Notes: generated by a model from the sequence alone, not told the origin. A stretch of DNA of 64,000 bases from JBCCSZ01 sp039821145 (GCA_039821145.1 JBCBOS010000001.1:434001-498000), one strand, 5' to 3'; numbered from the stretch's first letter, positions 11,301-21,200 are shown. Program-made: numbers and translations.

Positions 11301-13998
11301 GCAGGCGGACATCTCCCATCGGTTTCGAGTCTGCATAAATCCCGTCCGTCATCTTTTGTTCGATGCCTTGGTAGGGAAGAATGAGGTCTTCGTGGTAGTC
11401 GATTTTCAGGTGCGCACAAAGTTGTTGCATGAGCTGCTTGGGCTGACGCACCAAATCTTCGTAACTCAGCCGAAACTGACGCCCCGCCGGAATCTCCGAC
11501 AAAAAGTCTAAGATGTTTTGGTGAGACTTTGTCCAGATCAGCTCAGCCGTTTGCCGGGCATCGTAGGGATGTGGCTCCAAGTACATGACCTGCTCCATGT
11601 GCATCTTGACAAAAGACGATGCCATGGCATAGGGATGGCGAACCAGGTGAATGTACAAGGCCCCGTCAAATTCCTGCTCGGCCTTTTGCAATGCGGAAGG
11701 GTCCAAGGCATAGGAAGGCGACTTGTCCACCAGCAAACGAGGCGCAATCCACTCTTGCAATTGGGCGTAGACTTGCTGCGTTGTCTGCCCGCTTTGCGCT
11801 GCCTTTCTGATCCACTGCCGGGCCTGTTCTGCATCACAGGATTGCAGTTCCATGATGGTCCGAATGAGTCCTTCTCCCCAGAGGGAAAATTTCCCTTGGT
11901 AGGCCTGTTGTCGATCTGTCATTTTGTGAAAGCCCAGAAGTTGCAACTCATTGGCTGCAAACAAATCGGGATGGCCAGCCAGCATGACGCGCAGCAGTGT
12001 GGTCCCGGAGCGCGGCGGTGCCAAAATGAAAATGGCAGGCCGATTCTTTTTCTCGGGGGCCGGAGCGGGCGTCAATAGTGGGACATAGCCAGAGAAGCTG
12101 TCGAAGTCTTTTTGCTTCAGGACAGCAGAGGTTTTTTGTGTAACAGTTACAGTATCGTCGCCTGTCAAAAGGCGGGCCAGTACACTGGCGTAATCTCTCT
12201 CAAGCATCATCGCGTAGGCATCGATGGTGGGGGCATCAAAGATGCTGACGATGAAGATGGTTTCTTGTAATTCTTTTTGAAGTTGGTTGATGAACTGAGC
12301 AGCTTGCAGGGAGTTGCCTCCCAATTCAAAAAAGCGGTCGTGGATGCCGATGGGGGCAATGCCTAAGATGTCGGTCCACATTTGTGTCAGTTTCCTTTGC
12401 AAATCCGTTCGAGGCGCCTCGTAGGCTTGTTCCAATGCTGGACGGTCTGATGGAGGAGCTGGCAGGGCTTTTCGATCAACCTTTCCGGAGGGGGCCAAGG
12501 GCAATTCGGAAAGCGGCACATAGATGGCGGGAAGCATGTACTCTGGCAATTGCTTTTGTAGAGAACTGCGCAAATCTGATAGTCCAAGTTTCTCTTCTTT
12601 TTTGGCCACTACATAGGCAACCAACTTTTGATTGGCCGCCGTATCTCCTCGGAGGACCACCGCCACTTCGCGTACCGGAGGATGCTGCAGAATCACCGCT
12701 TCCACTTCTCCCAACTCTATGCGATAACCCCGGAGTTTGACTTGCAAATCAGCCCGTCCAATGAAATCCAATTGGCCGTCTGGCAACCGTCGGGCAAGGT
12801 CTCCGGTCCGGTACATTCGGGCACCTTCCTGCCCCGCAAAGGGATCTGCCAGAAAGCGTTCTGCTGTCAACTGGGGGCGATGGAGATAGCCGCGTGCCAC
12901 GCCTTTGCCACCGATGAAAATCTCTCCTGTCTCTCCGACTTTTACTGCTTGTAACTCTTCGTCCAAGAGGTAGACAACAACTTCGTCGATGGGCTTTCCG
13001 ATGGGGACTTTGTGACCCTCGAAAATTGCTTGGGTTTCGCAAATCGTAGCGCCAACTGTTGCTTCTGTCGGCCCGTATTGGTTGAGCAATCGCACCCCTG
13101 GCAGCAGTTTGTGGTGCTGGCGAACCATGGCAGCCGGACAAGCCTCTCCCGCCACGCTCACAGACTGCAAAGATTGCAAGGCGCTGGCATTGGCCTGCTC
13201 CAACAACAGATTGTAAACGGAAGGGAAGGTCAACAAATGTGTGATGGCTTGTTGTTCTACACAATCGGCCAACAAGCGAATGTCCTTTTCCAGGCCTTCC
13301 GGGGCAATCACCAATGTGCCACCATCCAAAAGAGTCCAGTAAATGAGAAGCACTGCACCGTCGAAGGCAAAAGAGTAGGCATACAAAAAGCGATCAACCT
13401 TTTGCCGAACAAATGTCAATTGGCCCTCGATGAGGTTGACGACATTGCGGTGCTCCACTTGCACGCCTTTGGGCTGCCCAGTAGAACCCGATGTATAAAT
13501 GGTGTACATCAAATCATCGACTGCGACCCCGGTCTGCGGAGCCTCGGTCGCTTGCTGGTCGAGGATGGGCTGCAATTGATCAATGCAGCATATAGTACTT
13601 TTGTTGATGGCTGGCAGAAAGCTCAGCAGATGAGACTGAGTAAGTAAGAGAGGCGCAGAAGTATCTTGCAGCAAAAAAGAGAGGCGCTCTTTTGGGTAGT
13701 GAAAATCCAAGGGGACATAAGCAGCTCCCGATTTGAGGATGCCCAACAGACCGATGAACATGTCGACAGATCGCTCCATGCAAATGGCGACCAGTACCTC
13801 CGGCCCAGCTCCCTTTTGGCGAAGGTAGTGCGCCAATTGGTTGGCGCGTTGATCGAGCTCTCGATAGGTCAGTTTCTCTTCGCCATGTATCAAAGCGATG
13901 GCGTCGGGATTCTGGAGGGCTACTGTTTCAAATATTTCGTGGATGCATTTGCCTTGGAATGAGGGGAAAGCATCCACTCTGTTTTTACTCATAGTCAC
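2344..13998 (-). CDS. Hybrid NRPS-PKS megaenzyme: A-T-ST-KS-AT-ACP-AMT-C-A-T-TE
   Basis: This 3,884-residue single-protein assembly line has these domains (approximate residues). A1 17-510 (YTSGSTGQPKG ~169, NQYGPTEAT, YRTGDLARR) has no condensation domain before it, so it is a loading module. T1 carries GGNSL at ~559. A PAPS-type sulfotransferase at ~645-910 has PRSGTT (~661) and VRHPYAMASSF. KS 950-1376 has Cys in TACSSS (~1121) and His in EAHGTG and NIGH. AT 1470-1740 has GHSLGEY (~1564). ACP has GFDSL (~1885). A class III PLP aminotransferase at ~2105-2515 has Lys in YGKIISGG (~2347), as in mycosubtilin-type synthetases. C 2550-2980 has AHHAIADG. A2 3010-3500 has YTSGSSGRPKG and YGPTET. 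T2 carries GGHSL (~3550). TE 3610-3870 has GYSFGG and a late GDH. There is no KR, DH, ER, MT or E domain. Predicted logic: starter acid plus malonate, beta-keto to beta-amine, a second amino acid, TE release. The substrates of A1 and A2 and the sulfotransferase target cannot be told by eye. Confidence 0.97.
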   Translation of the reverse strand: MTMSKNRVDAFPSFQGKCIHEIFETVALQNPDAIALIHGEEKLTYRELDQRANQLAHYLRQKGAGPEVLVAICMERSVDMFIGLLGILKSGAAYVPLDFHYPKERLSFLLQDTSAPLLLTQSHLLSFLPAINKSTICCIDQLQPILDQQATEAPQTGVAVDDLMYTIYTSGSTGQPKGVQVEHRNVVNLIEGQLTFVRQKVDRFLYAYSFAFDGAVLLIYWTLLDGGTLVIAPEGLEKDIRLLADCVEQQAITHLLTFPSVYNLLLEQANASALQSLQSVSVAGEACPAAMVRQHHKLLPGVRLLNQYGPTEATVGATICETQAIFEGHKVPIGKPIDEVVVYLLDEELQAVKVGETGEIFIGGKGVARGYLHRPQLTAERFLADPFAGQEGARMYRTGDLARRLPDGQLDFIGRADLQVKLRGYRIELGEVEAVILQHPPVREVAVVLRGDTAANQKLVAYVVAKKEEKLGLSDLRSSLQKQLPEYMLPAIYVPLSELPLAPSGKVDRKALPAPPSDRPALEQAYEAPRTDLQRKLTQMWTDILGIAPIGIHDRFFELGGNSLQAAQFINQLQKELQETIFIVSIFDAPTIDAYAMMLERDYASVLARLLTGDDTVTVTQKTSAVLKQKDFDSFSGYVPLLTPAPAPEKKNRPAIFILAPPRSGTTLLRVMLAGHPDLFAANELQLLGFHKMTDRQQAYQGKFSLWGEGLIRTIMELQSCDAEQARQWIRKAAQSGQTTQQVYAQLQEWIAPRLLVDKSPSYALDPSALQKAEQEFDGALYIHLVRHPYAMASSFVKMHMEQVMYLEPHPYDARQTAELIWTKSHQNILDFLSEIPAGRQFRLSYEDLVRQPKQLMQQLCAHLKIDYHEDLILPYQGIEQKMTDGIYADSKPMGDVRLLEHGRIDPRLADKWKGVWKDNFLSPPSWELARYFRYPDAPEDSEQQTKPTQQAVAIVGLSLRVPGADNPETFWQNLLDEKDVSREFSREELLAAGISVDLVDDPDYVRRGMPLDDAECFDASFFGIHPKEAALMDPQHRIFLEQAHAALERAGCDPSRYHGRIAVFGGVARNTYLVHNVLTHPNYFQTVEDFTKGTSQEKDFPATRVAYRLNLRGPAVNVQTACSSSGVSVHLACQSLLQGDSDMVLVGGGRIQPPLQSGHVHTEGHALSPDGYCRAFDASAQGMVRGNGMAFIVLKRLEEAVADKDNILAVIRGSAINNDGSEKIGFTAPGIAGQSTAIQQAYERSGVHPETVSYIEAHGTGTRIGDPIEVAGLTKAFRTFTDQKQFCAIGSVKTNIGHLDAGACLVGIIKTVLALQKEQLPASLHFQTPNPQIPFADSPFFVNDRLRDWKRTDQVRRAGVSSFGLGGTNAHIILEEAPLRLSTTKKESKSELLIWSAKQEEALHRMTDRLATFLSDVPETPLADVAFTLGMGRQYFSKRAFIVGADAADVERRLVAGEWEKASLTEASGLCFLFPGGGAQHSNMGLGLYNAYPVFRDAVDECLEILQANHQLDLREVLFPPDAPLESNPIRQSQHAICLLFAIEYATARLWMDWGLQPSEMIGHSLGEYTAACLAGVFSLEDALAMVSRRGELFLELPKGGMLSVALSEKELQPFLEGDLDIAAINKPGQCVVSGSEEAIERIRQKLEAQEVHCSVLQISVAAHSREVEPILESFGAFLKNINFHPPSIPIVSNVTGDWVDEEEVQQASYWLRHLRQTVRFSEGIERILELKGRVLLEVGPGQTLSTFSRQHPARSAQQSILASLRHPREKTDDVQFFLTTAGRLWMNGFPIDKAFDAAEARRTALPSYPFDKQRHWIDPKPQATTATDFPFQEHLRHKLDNKDMNAPRFTRKELLKEKLKDIFHQLSGIPQNDMKDQATFLEMGFDSLFLTQATNKIKKQLKVKLSFRQLLEEVPNLAALAGLLDEKLPAEALAEEVAERQAPASKAEPPVAVLPKAVSPAPVATPIVPMTPIASEGLEGIVQQQLRLMEQQLQLLGARSASSPLVQGNGHSQDLTVPPPAADPPAKAQERDEKMPTAQTGIVSKKEGAAHGPWKPIDQKKGAEFGEKEQQYLQELITAYTQRTKGSQQLAQQQRKKLADPRSITGFHRLWKDMVYQIAVERSKGAHIWDVDGNRYVDFRMAFGISLFGHSPDFIQEAVRQQLDKGFELGVNTPLAKKVAELLAELTGMERVTLVNTGSEAISASVRAARMATGKDRIAVFEGDYHGIADEMLVRSVKRNGRSISLPVSPGIPSFLVENVLVLNYHDPGVLQQIEDHADDLAAVIIEPVQPNNPHQQHGELLHRIRELTQQKDIALLFDEMITGFRVAPRGAQQWYGVEADIVAYGKIISGGLPMAAVAGKARFMDCFDGGYWTFGDGSTPQAGVTFFGGTFVKHPLSLAASYAALSEIKARGPKLYEDLNAKTARFAERIKELFVRTKVPLQVLSTASVVAIKVTDSNPLSRLFFYYLKLKGVHLLEKAGLVSTAHTEEDLDFTLEVMEESIREMQMAGFFKIHMGEPKDHHHIVYPPYQDEATTSGGVKTAAKKKLPLTEGQQEVWVEQRLGAEAAAAYNLSSKMLLDGPLDVETLKESIQQLTDRHEALRCHFDAEETVQHILSTLECDLPILDLSGLEPKEREAEFAKACEAETAHPLDLFEGPLVRWRLLRLSSERHCLLMTAHHAIADGWALGVLFNDLARIFAARQNGQTAEWEPAEQLSEFVAEERAFQQTDSYAANQSYWAQQFADGVPLLELPTDRLRPVRKTYDAKIEKLHLSEEMISQLKEVAAKEGTTLFILLYTAFQTLLHRLSRQEEFVLGLVASGQAVAGFDQLVAHAVNLLPVRTSIHPDASFQEHLKAMRPQILDAFEHQRYSLGALVRQLKLPRDPGRQPMISVLFNMDSPTGDFQMGHLRTELSPIVRKYETFDSFINVKPLSEGACFEWIYNTDLFDSLSIQRRLAEFHCLLQSIIADPSQSVSRLNILPDTEQQLLQSWQYPRADYPRDICVHQWISQQARQHPNRIALASGQKELRYDQLEDASKRLAENLVAKGIQKGDFVGVFFDRSTDLVISLLACMKAGAIYVPLDPANPLERLQVIMEDVQANFLLTHQPMKDRLPAFGGKIIFYEQSLSALNGSTPPLPTVEAHEYAYINYTSGSSGRPKGVLIPHRAVIDHHLAIRDALELDHNTVNYGVASIAFDPSVQDFFLPLMIGGRTIVSPEAVKTDGFLLKEELERFQPSLMQATPSTWRMLLAAGWRGHGGLSILSGGEGLTRELAKQLLSCGSRVYNIYGPTETTIWSSLQLLTVEDLQARPSSGYEAIGHPISNVALYLLDEHKQQVPIGVPGELYIGGEGVAPEGYFKRADLNVEKFVENPFGGIGGPRLYRSGDMARYLPDGRLEYLQRADNQVKVRGFRIELGEVESALAQHPEVRENVVVIRNDQVGEQRLVAYVVASNGHPPTALMLKEFLQQKLPDYMLPTAYVQMKEFPLTASQKVNRNALPVPDLGLLEAGREREEARTETEKWLLAQWSELLGMQALGVTDNFFELGGHSLIAIQLMARIREEKGFVLPLAVLLEHPSIRQLARLVDEYNQETSYSSLIAIKASGSKPPIYLVHGAGLHVLMYEMLSRYMDEEQPIYALQARGLDGKEEPLDAIEDIAAHYLSEILQQNPEGPYAIAGYSFGGLIAFEMARQLQKMGKEMAMLGVFDTVVRQSITGQAHNGYYQQLSNLGKKVAWNISLLARRPLDGLRYKSKSLHRRWKRWKYQLLQADAKTEEQAGVEEFGARVDQKNKLAFERYRITAYDGDLHLFRAVERRFYVDDFEYLGWHPFIEGEISIHEVPGDHLHLFNPPHGETFAKTLQQTLDRCFQQDDLLCQYDTKLKSLS

Positions 13999-14769
13999 AT
14001 CGTAGATAAATATGCAGGTATTGGGGCATCAAGCTTACACACTAGCATACAGTCGCATGACTGAATCAGCGATTGCAAGGTTAGCATGACAAGGATTGCC
14101 CAAAGTCATTCGGGCAACATTGGTGTTGTATTACAGATGATTGTTCGTACCTAACCGAACCGGGATGCCATCGAATCATGCGAGGGACAAGCGGCCGGGT
14201 AATTCAAGACCTAGGGGGATGGTCCAACTGCTAAAATACAATTTCACAACAAGCTGTCACATACCCCAAAAAAGGTAAATGTTGTATGATTGAAAGGAGG
14301 CATGTGTCCCCCTTTTCACAGATGGAACCTTCCTTCTGCCGCACTGTAGCGGATGAAGAGTGACAGCGGTGGACTTTTCAGCTTTGATTTTCCAGACAGA
14401 AAGCCGAAAGTGCCAGTCACCTTTCAAATCAGTTTAACCAGCAAAGTTTGCGTAGTAATTGGGAACTATTAAGCTTTGATGTAGATCGGATACAAGCTTT
14501 CCCGAAGGAATCAGTTGTGTAGAATGCTGTTGTACCTGTATTGGGCAGAATCCTTTGCAAAGACAGTTTGTCAAAAGACCCTCTCCACTAAGATAGGGAA
14601 CTTTGTCGAAAATTTCCAGTAATCCCTTTCCGAAGCAGTTTGGATGGCTTTTATTTGGCTGTAAACACCCCTGCTCTCTTGATTTTGTCCCAGAGAAAGA
14701 CGCAAATCTTTCTATCTTTGCCTGCTCACAATTTTGGCCGCATCGGCTTTCCACTTCAAAGAAAAAAAG
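13999..14769. other. Intergenic region upstream of the megaenzyme, no gene seen
   Basis: About 770 bases separate the megaenzyme start from the divergently read pyrophosphohydrolase. Short frames are present but have no family resemblance, start signal or codon pattern like the neighbours. This stretch must hold the megaenzyme promoter (minus strand) and the pyrophosphohydrolase promoter (plus strand). I did not find a convincing TAnnTTTG element for the megaenzyme. The unusual length for this compact genome suggests a long leader or regulator-binding sites. Confidence 0.5.
14713..14720 (+). promoter_or_regulatory. Candidate -7 element (TATCTTTG) for the pyrophosphohydrolase gene
   Basis: TATCTTTG is an exact match to the Bacteroidota -7 consensus TAnnTTTG and lies 49 bases before the ATG at 14770. 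No TTTG -33 box sits at the usual 19-21 base spacing, so support is partial. Confidence 0.4.
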
Positions 14770-15273
14770 ATGTCAGACACGCTTCATACTCCTGTTCAAA
14801 TGGACCAATTGGACTCTCTCAATCAAGTCGCTGAATTCCACCGCACCTTTCAACATCCCGTTCTGGACAAGCCCACCATCCCGTCGGAAGCTCGCTGCAA
14901 GCTGCGCGTCTCCTTGATTGCCGAGGAACTCAAAGAGTTGCAAGAAGCCATTGAACAGAATGATTTGGTAGAGGTGGCAGATGCTTTGTGCGACATCCAA
15001 TATGTCTTGTCGGGCGCCGTGTTGGAATTTGGATTGGGGGCAAAGTTTCGCACGCTTTTCGACGAAGTCCAACGGTCGAATATGAGCAAGAGTTGCCGGA
15101 CCGAAGAGGAGGCAAAGGCAACGGTCGAACACTACCGCCAAAATTACAACACAGAAAGTTACTACAAAAAGGTGGGCGAATTGTACCTGGTCTTTCGCCA
15201 GTCGGATGACAAAACATTGAAGTCGGTCAACTACTCTCCTGCTGACCTGGCCTCCCTTCTCAACGAAAAGTGA
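14770..15273 (+). CDS. MazG/PRA-PH-like nucleoside triphosphate pyrophosphohydrolase
   Basis: The protein is all-alpha with EELKELQEAI followed by EVADALCDIQY, the E..E...D..D metal-binding pattern of the MazG/phosphoribosyl-ATP pyrophosphohydrolase superfamily, which splits a nucleotide triphosphate (or PR-ATP) to the monophosphate and pyrophosphate. The preceding FHRTFQHP segment and the later FDEVQRSNMSK also fit small PRA-PH-like proteins of Bacteroidota. The start chosen is ATG at 14770 (MSDTLHTP). An in-frame TTG at 14734 would add 12 residues that look like leader. No histidine-biosynthesis gene is nearby, so a house-cleaning NTPase is more likely than HisE. It converges on the large T9SS gene with 6 bases between the stops. 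Confidence 0.85.
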   Translation: MSDTLHTPVQMDQLDSLNQVAEFHRTFQHPVLDKPTIPSEARCKLRVSLIAEELKELQEAIEQNDLVEVADALCDIQYVLSGAVLEFGLGAKFRTLFDEVQRSNMSKSCRTEEEAKATVEHYRQNYNTESYYKKVGELYLVFRQSDDKTLKSVNYSPADLASLLNEK

Positions 15274-15279
15274 TCGTAC

Positions 15280-18200
15280 CTACAGCTTGATCAACTTGAT
15301 GACTGCCTGCTGATTGCCAGCTTGCAAGCGACACCAGTACAAACCGGGTGGCAAATGCGCTTTCTGGCAGTCAATCTGATGGCTGCCCGATGGATAGGCG
15401 ACGCCTTCGATCAGCGACCACAAATGTCGGCCATGCACATCCAGCAACTCCAAGCGAACCTCACTGGCAGTAGGCAACTCAAACTGAAGGGCAATCGACG
15501 AGACAAAAGGATTGGGCTGTGCCTTGAGCTGCAAGGAAACGGCGGACACAGAGGAGCCAACCGACACCAAATCCAAAACCGTCAACTCCAAAAATACAAT
15601 GCTATCACACCCCAGTGAATTGACCAGCGTGTCGACATAAGAGCCCGTCTGCTCGTAGCTGGAATTGCCCACCCAATAGCTTTGCCCCAACTCTATGGTA
15701 TCGACCAAAACGGAAAAACTGCCCGGCAAAACATCAATGGTGGTCGTGACCGAGCTGTCGCAATTGTATGCATTGGAATAGACTTCGGTGATGACGGTAT
15801 CTGCAAAGTAGCGAATGCCGTGGTAGCGCCGCCCCTCACAAACTTCTACCTGCCGAAATTCCTCCTGCACGGGAGCAACTTCCACAAAGGTGTAGAGGAT
15901 GCTGTCACAGCCAATGTCATTCACGAGGCTATCGATCAAGACCACATCTTGCTCGTACCCTTGCCCGTTGTAGCTTTCTCCCTCGCACAGCTGCACATCC
16001 AATGAATTGGTAATGGGGTCATCCAATATTTGCAAATTCAACTCCACAATGCTGTCGCAACCAGAACGGGCGGCAAACGTATCGCGAAATGTTCCACTCA
16101 ACGAATAGTAGGTATCCCCCAACAAATAGCCTTCTCCCTCGCACAAACGGATCGACAAATTTTGACGGATGGCCGTATCAAAGGTCAAGTCGACCAAGAT
16201 GCTGCTGTCACAGCCGTGGATGCTGCCACCGGGGATCAACTCCACCCCATTGGGCCGCCCTGCGTGATAGAGCGAGCCATTGATCAGCACCGTATCCGAC
16301 AGGCAATGCGCCTGGGTCCACTCCTCGACAGCCGGGGGATGGAAAGACAAGTCAATGAAGACCAAACTGTCGCAAGCATCCTTGCTGGCATTGGCAATGA
16401 TCTCTGTACCTGTGGGTCGACTTTGGTCGTAGCGTTTGCCATTGACCAGCACAAACTCTCCTTCACACAACTGCCTCTCCAAATAACTTTCTGCCGGGGG
16501 ATGAAAACTCAAATCGATGACAACTGTACTGTCGCAGCCATTGACACTCCCCCCGACAATGACCTCCTCTCCTTGCGGATTGGCCTGATTGTACAATTGG
16601 CCATTGATGTACAAAGCCTCTTGGGGACAAAGCTGCGGATCGACCGTCGAAAAGGCCGGATCGTGGAAAGACAGGGCAATTTGGACAATGCTGTCACAAC
16701 CCTCTGCATTGGCTCCTGACAATGTCTCTTCTCCATTGGGCCTGCTCTGTTCGTAGATCACTCCATTGACCACCAATTGCTCTCCTTGACAAAGGGTGGA
16801 TGCCAAAAGACTCCGGCTGGACTGGCCGATGCTCAAGTCCACCTGGATGATGCTGTCGCAACCCAATAAGCCCACTCCTGGAATGACTTCTGTGCCCGAA
16901 GGATTGGCTGCATTGTAGATGGTGCCATTGACGAGTAGTTCTTCATCATCGCACAGCTGTTCGCGAAGCTGTTCTTCGGTGCCTGCTGCCAAATAAAATC
17001 GTTGACTCGTGGTATCACTGCCAAAAGAGTTGTACACAATCAGTCTGGCCTCGTACCAGCCCGCCTGTGCATACTCTATCTCGGGATTGGCCTCCGAAGA
17101 ACTCGCCGGAAAGCCACCGGGAAACTCCCACTCCCAAACCTCCGGATCGGAAGGACTCAAATCCAAAAACAAGACCTGATGTGGAGGACAATAAGAGGAG
17201 ACCACCCTGGAAAATTGAGCGATGGGCGGGTTCTTGATGTAGACAGTTTTCGTCGTCGTATCTGACCCACAGCTGTTGGTTGCGATGAGTTGTGCTTCGT
17301 AGGCTCCATTGTCAAAGTAGTAGTGATCGGGATCGACGCCCGGGCTGGTGTATCCGTCGCCATAGCTCCAAAAGTAACTGATGGAGTCATCGTAACCCAC
17401 GACAGAGGTAAAGTCCACCCAATTGCCATCTACTTCGAAGGTGAAATCAGAATTGGGGGTGGTCCGCACTTCTATGAATCGCTGGTAGGTAGCTGCGTGT
17501 TTTCCGGCATTGTTGAACACCTCCAGGGTCACCGGATACGTTCCACTGCTCTGGTAGCGCACCCTGGGACTGGCCGCTGTAGAACTCGCAGGATTCCCGC
17601 CGGGAAAGGTCCACAAAAATCGATCGGCGCGCGCAGCCTCTTCCTGGAAACGAACTTCCATGCCTTCACATCCCCAGGGCTGATCGGCGGAAAAGGCCGC
17701 TACGGGGGGCATCAGGACTTGGGCTTGCTCCATCAGGAAAATGGGGCTGCCCGTCAGCGCTACTCCTGTGGCGGGAATCACCATTTGGCGCCCGGTGGTA
17801 GAATGATCCCAATCGCGCCGGTACAAGGCTTGCAAGCCGAGGGCGGTAGGGAAGTCATAGGTGGCATTGGCTGTTTCTGATTGGTCGATTTGGGTGCGAG
17901 CCCAAAGGACGTAGATGTATTTTCCATCTGCATTGCGGAAAGCCCCGCCATCGACATTGGCAGGCAGGGCCAAGGCTTGGGTGCGCTGCAGATCGTAGGT
18001 CGTGCCGTACAGGATGTCAGAAGTTGTTTTGAAGGCGATTCCCGACTCGTTGATGGTTTCATTGTTGGGAGGTAGGTTGTCCAATTTTTGGTACAAGCCC
18101 ATCAATCCAAATTCGTTGCTGGCACTGTTGTACTCCTCGTCTTCCCCGATTTTGTAGACATGCAGTTGCAAAAAGCCTCGACGCACACTTTGTACATAGG

Positions 18201-21200
18201 CCTTGATCAGGTAATTGCGTTGGACTTCCGAGGAGCCGAAGTAAATCCCAAAGGCTTTGCGCGGGGCATTGGCCTCGGTGATGATCCAATACTTTCGAGG
18301 ATGGCGCTGGCCATCGTAGCCATAGCTCTCCAGTAGTTGCGTGAAGTCGTCCTGCAATCTGGAAATCCCACCAATGGCTGCATCGGAATGACGCTGGTTG
18401 ACAAATCGCTGCAGGTCGATATCGTAGTAGCGGGTGCTCCCGTCAAAGTGAGGATAGGTGTGAAAACCCATGACATCGAAATAGGCGCCGCCGCGATGCT
18501 CATAGCCATTAGCGATGCTGCCGTCGAGCGGATTGTCGGTATTGCGAAGGATGGCATCCAGAAAGCTGCCATAAGCCACGCCGGACAGAGCCACGTACGC
18601 ATCGGGATCGAGTTTTTTGATGACCTCGTAGCTGATGCGCAGGATGCGGATGTAGTGAAAAATGGGCGCCCGCAGTTTGTAGTCGCAGGGATGTGGATTG
18701 TTTTCCCACCAATTGCCTGCCAATCCGGGCTGCTTCCAACCATGGCCGGCATAGTCAAAACTGGGCTCATTCCAGATCTCCCAAAACTTGACAAAGTCTT
18801 TGTATCTCGTAACGGTCTTGTATAGATAAAGTGCGTAGTAATTGTCGTCGTTGACCGGAGTGCCATTTTCGCCATTGTCCCAAATGTCCAAATACAATTG
18901 GTCGAACAGTTCGGACTGATCGGTGGCGCAGTAGAAATTGGGGTCGCGATGAGCATCCGAGGGAAAGCCTACCATGAGGGTGTTGTCCTGGAGGTCGAGA
19001 TTGACGTAGTGTTGAAATTCGTCAAGGCGAATGTCGTAGCCCCATTTTTCCAAAAACTTTTCATCCAAAAGCGGGCGCAGACTCCTGGCCCCCACTCCGT
19101 CGATTCCCTTCTGGATGTTGCCAGCAGAAATGTCGGCCAGCTGTTTGTCAGACCACAGGCGATAAGCCCCCAAGTTGACGCCGGGCCGAAACTGCCCTTG
19201 GTAGGGCACAATGGTGTCGTTGGCCGTGTACAAAAGAGCCTTGTCATTGTCAGGTACCTGCACCTCAAAACGCTTTCGCTCGCTGCTTTCTCCACATTCA
19301 TTGCGCACTGTCAGGGTGATGTCGTAACTGCCACTTTGGTAATATACTTGGGTGGGATTGGGTTCTGTACTGCTTTGTCCATTGCCAAAATCCCACAAAA
19401 ATTCATCTGCTGTCAATCCCGTCAGATTGTTGAGCCGAACGATGGGCCCCGATTGGTAACTGTCGAAGGCTGCCTCCACCCCTGCCCTGGCCAGCAATTG
19501 ACTGCTTTGGCGGAAGACTACTTGGCCATTTGCATCGCGCCACTCCAGGCGGGCCTCAAAAGTACCGGCTGTCTCGTAGCGCACCTGAGGAGCTGCAGCG
19601 GTGGAAGTGGCAGGCTGGCCTCCTTCAAATGTCCAGAGACGCTGAAGCCCCGACGGCATTTGCCCATCTTCAAATTGGACCTCCAGTGGAAGGCATCCCT
19701 CCGACTGGCTCATGGAAAAAGCCTGCTCGGTGAAAAAGGAAGGACTGGCTGTTAAGAGGAGGTCTTCAGCGGAGGTGATCGTTTGCTTTGCGCTGATGCC
19801 GTGGTCCCAGTCCCGCCGCACCAACTGTCCAAGGTTCCAAGCAGCCGGGAAGGAGTAGGTCGCGCTGTCGGCTTCTGATCGATCCTCCTGGGTGCGGGCC
19901 CACAAAGCGTAGGTGTAGGCCCCGTAGGCATCTTGGAAAGCGCCTCCCTGTACATCGGCAGGCAATTGCATGGCAGCTGTTCGCACGGGGTCATAGGTTT
20001 TGCCAAACAGCTGATCGGAAGTTGTCTTGTAGGAAATGCCGGATTCATTGAGGGGAGCGAAGTAGGGATCGAGTCCTTCCAACTTTTCATACAAGCCCAT
20101 GAGTTCAAATTCCTGCCTGGCCTGATCGTAGGAGGTCTCCTCCCCTATTTTGTAAATGTGCAATTGCAGGATGTCATTCATTTGGCAGAGAATGGCAGCT
20201 TTGGAGACGAAATTGCGCTGTGCGATGGTCGACCCGATGTATTCGTCAAAGGCCCGCCGAGGGATGTTGCATTCGGTGATCATCCAATGCTTGCGCGGGT
20301 AGGTTTGCCCATTGTAGCCTCTGTCGGACAATACCTCTTGAAAGGCCTGCTGAGAGTTGATCAAACCCTCTGCCGCCGCATCAGAATGGCGCTCGTAGGC
20401 AAAATCCTGGATGTTGTTGTCCCAGTATCGAAGGCTGCCGTCGAAGTGTGGGTAAGCGTGATAGCCCATGACATCGAAGTAGGCGCCTCCCTTCAGCGGA
20501 TGATCAGACGTGGTGCTGCCATCCCGGGGATTGTCGGTATTGCGCAGCAAGGCGTCCAAAAAGCTCGGATAGCCAACCCCTGATACCACCACATAGTCTT
20601 CGGGCGCAATGGTCTTGATGACTTCCCAGCTGATGCGCAGGATGCGGATGTAGTGGTAAATGGGGGCTCTCAGCTTGTAATCGCAGGGGTCGGGATTGTT
20701 TTCCCACCAATTGCCGGGCGTTCCAGGAGGTGCCCAGCCCTTGGCTCCCGTATAGTCAAAACCCGGTTCGTTCCAGATTTCCCAAAAGCGAACGTAGGGA
20801 CCATAATGTTGCAGCAGGCGGTACAAGTAGAGTGCGTAGTGATTTTGGTCGTTGACAGGTGTTCCGTTTTCTCCATTGTCCCAGATGTCCAAATAGAGGT
20901 TGGCAAAAAGCTCGGAGCGAACGCCCGGACAATATTCGGTGGGATCTCGCCGGGCATCTGAGGGAAAGCCAATGAGGAGGGTATTGTCTTTGAGACCGAT
21001 TTTGTCGTAGTGCTCATAGGTGGGGACGCGCAGGTCGTAGCCAAATTGGGCCACAAAGTGCTCGTACAAGGCGGGGCGGATGGCCTTGGCACCGACGCCG
21101 GGAAGGTCGATGTCTGGATTGCCTGCCGCCAGATCGCCCAGCTGCTCGTCGGTCCAGGGAGCATAAATCCCCAGGTTGAGTCCGGGCCGAAAGCCTCCTT

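Noticed and set aside
10294..11511. 405-residue open frame on the plus strand opposite the KS/ST part of the megaenzyme
   Set aside because: It lies fully antisense to a region with unmistakable KS and sulfotransferase motifs, and its translation has no recognisable domain.
14434..14754. 106-residue minus-strand frame upstream of the megaenzyme
   Set aside because: There is no family resemblance, the composition is unlike the neighbours, and it crosses the probable promoter of the plus-strand gene.
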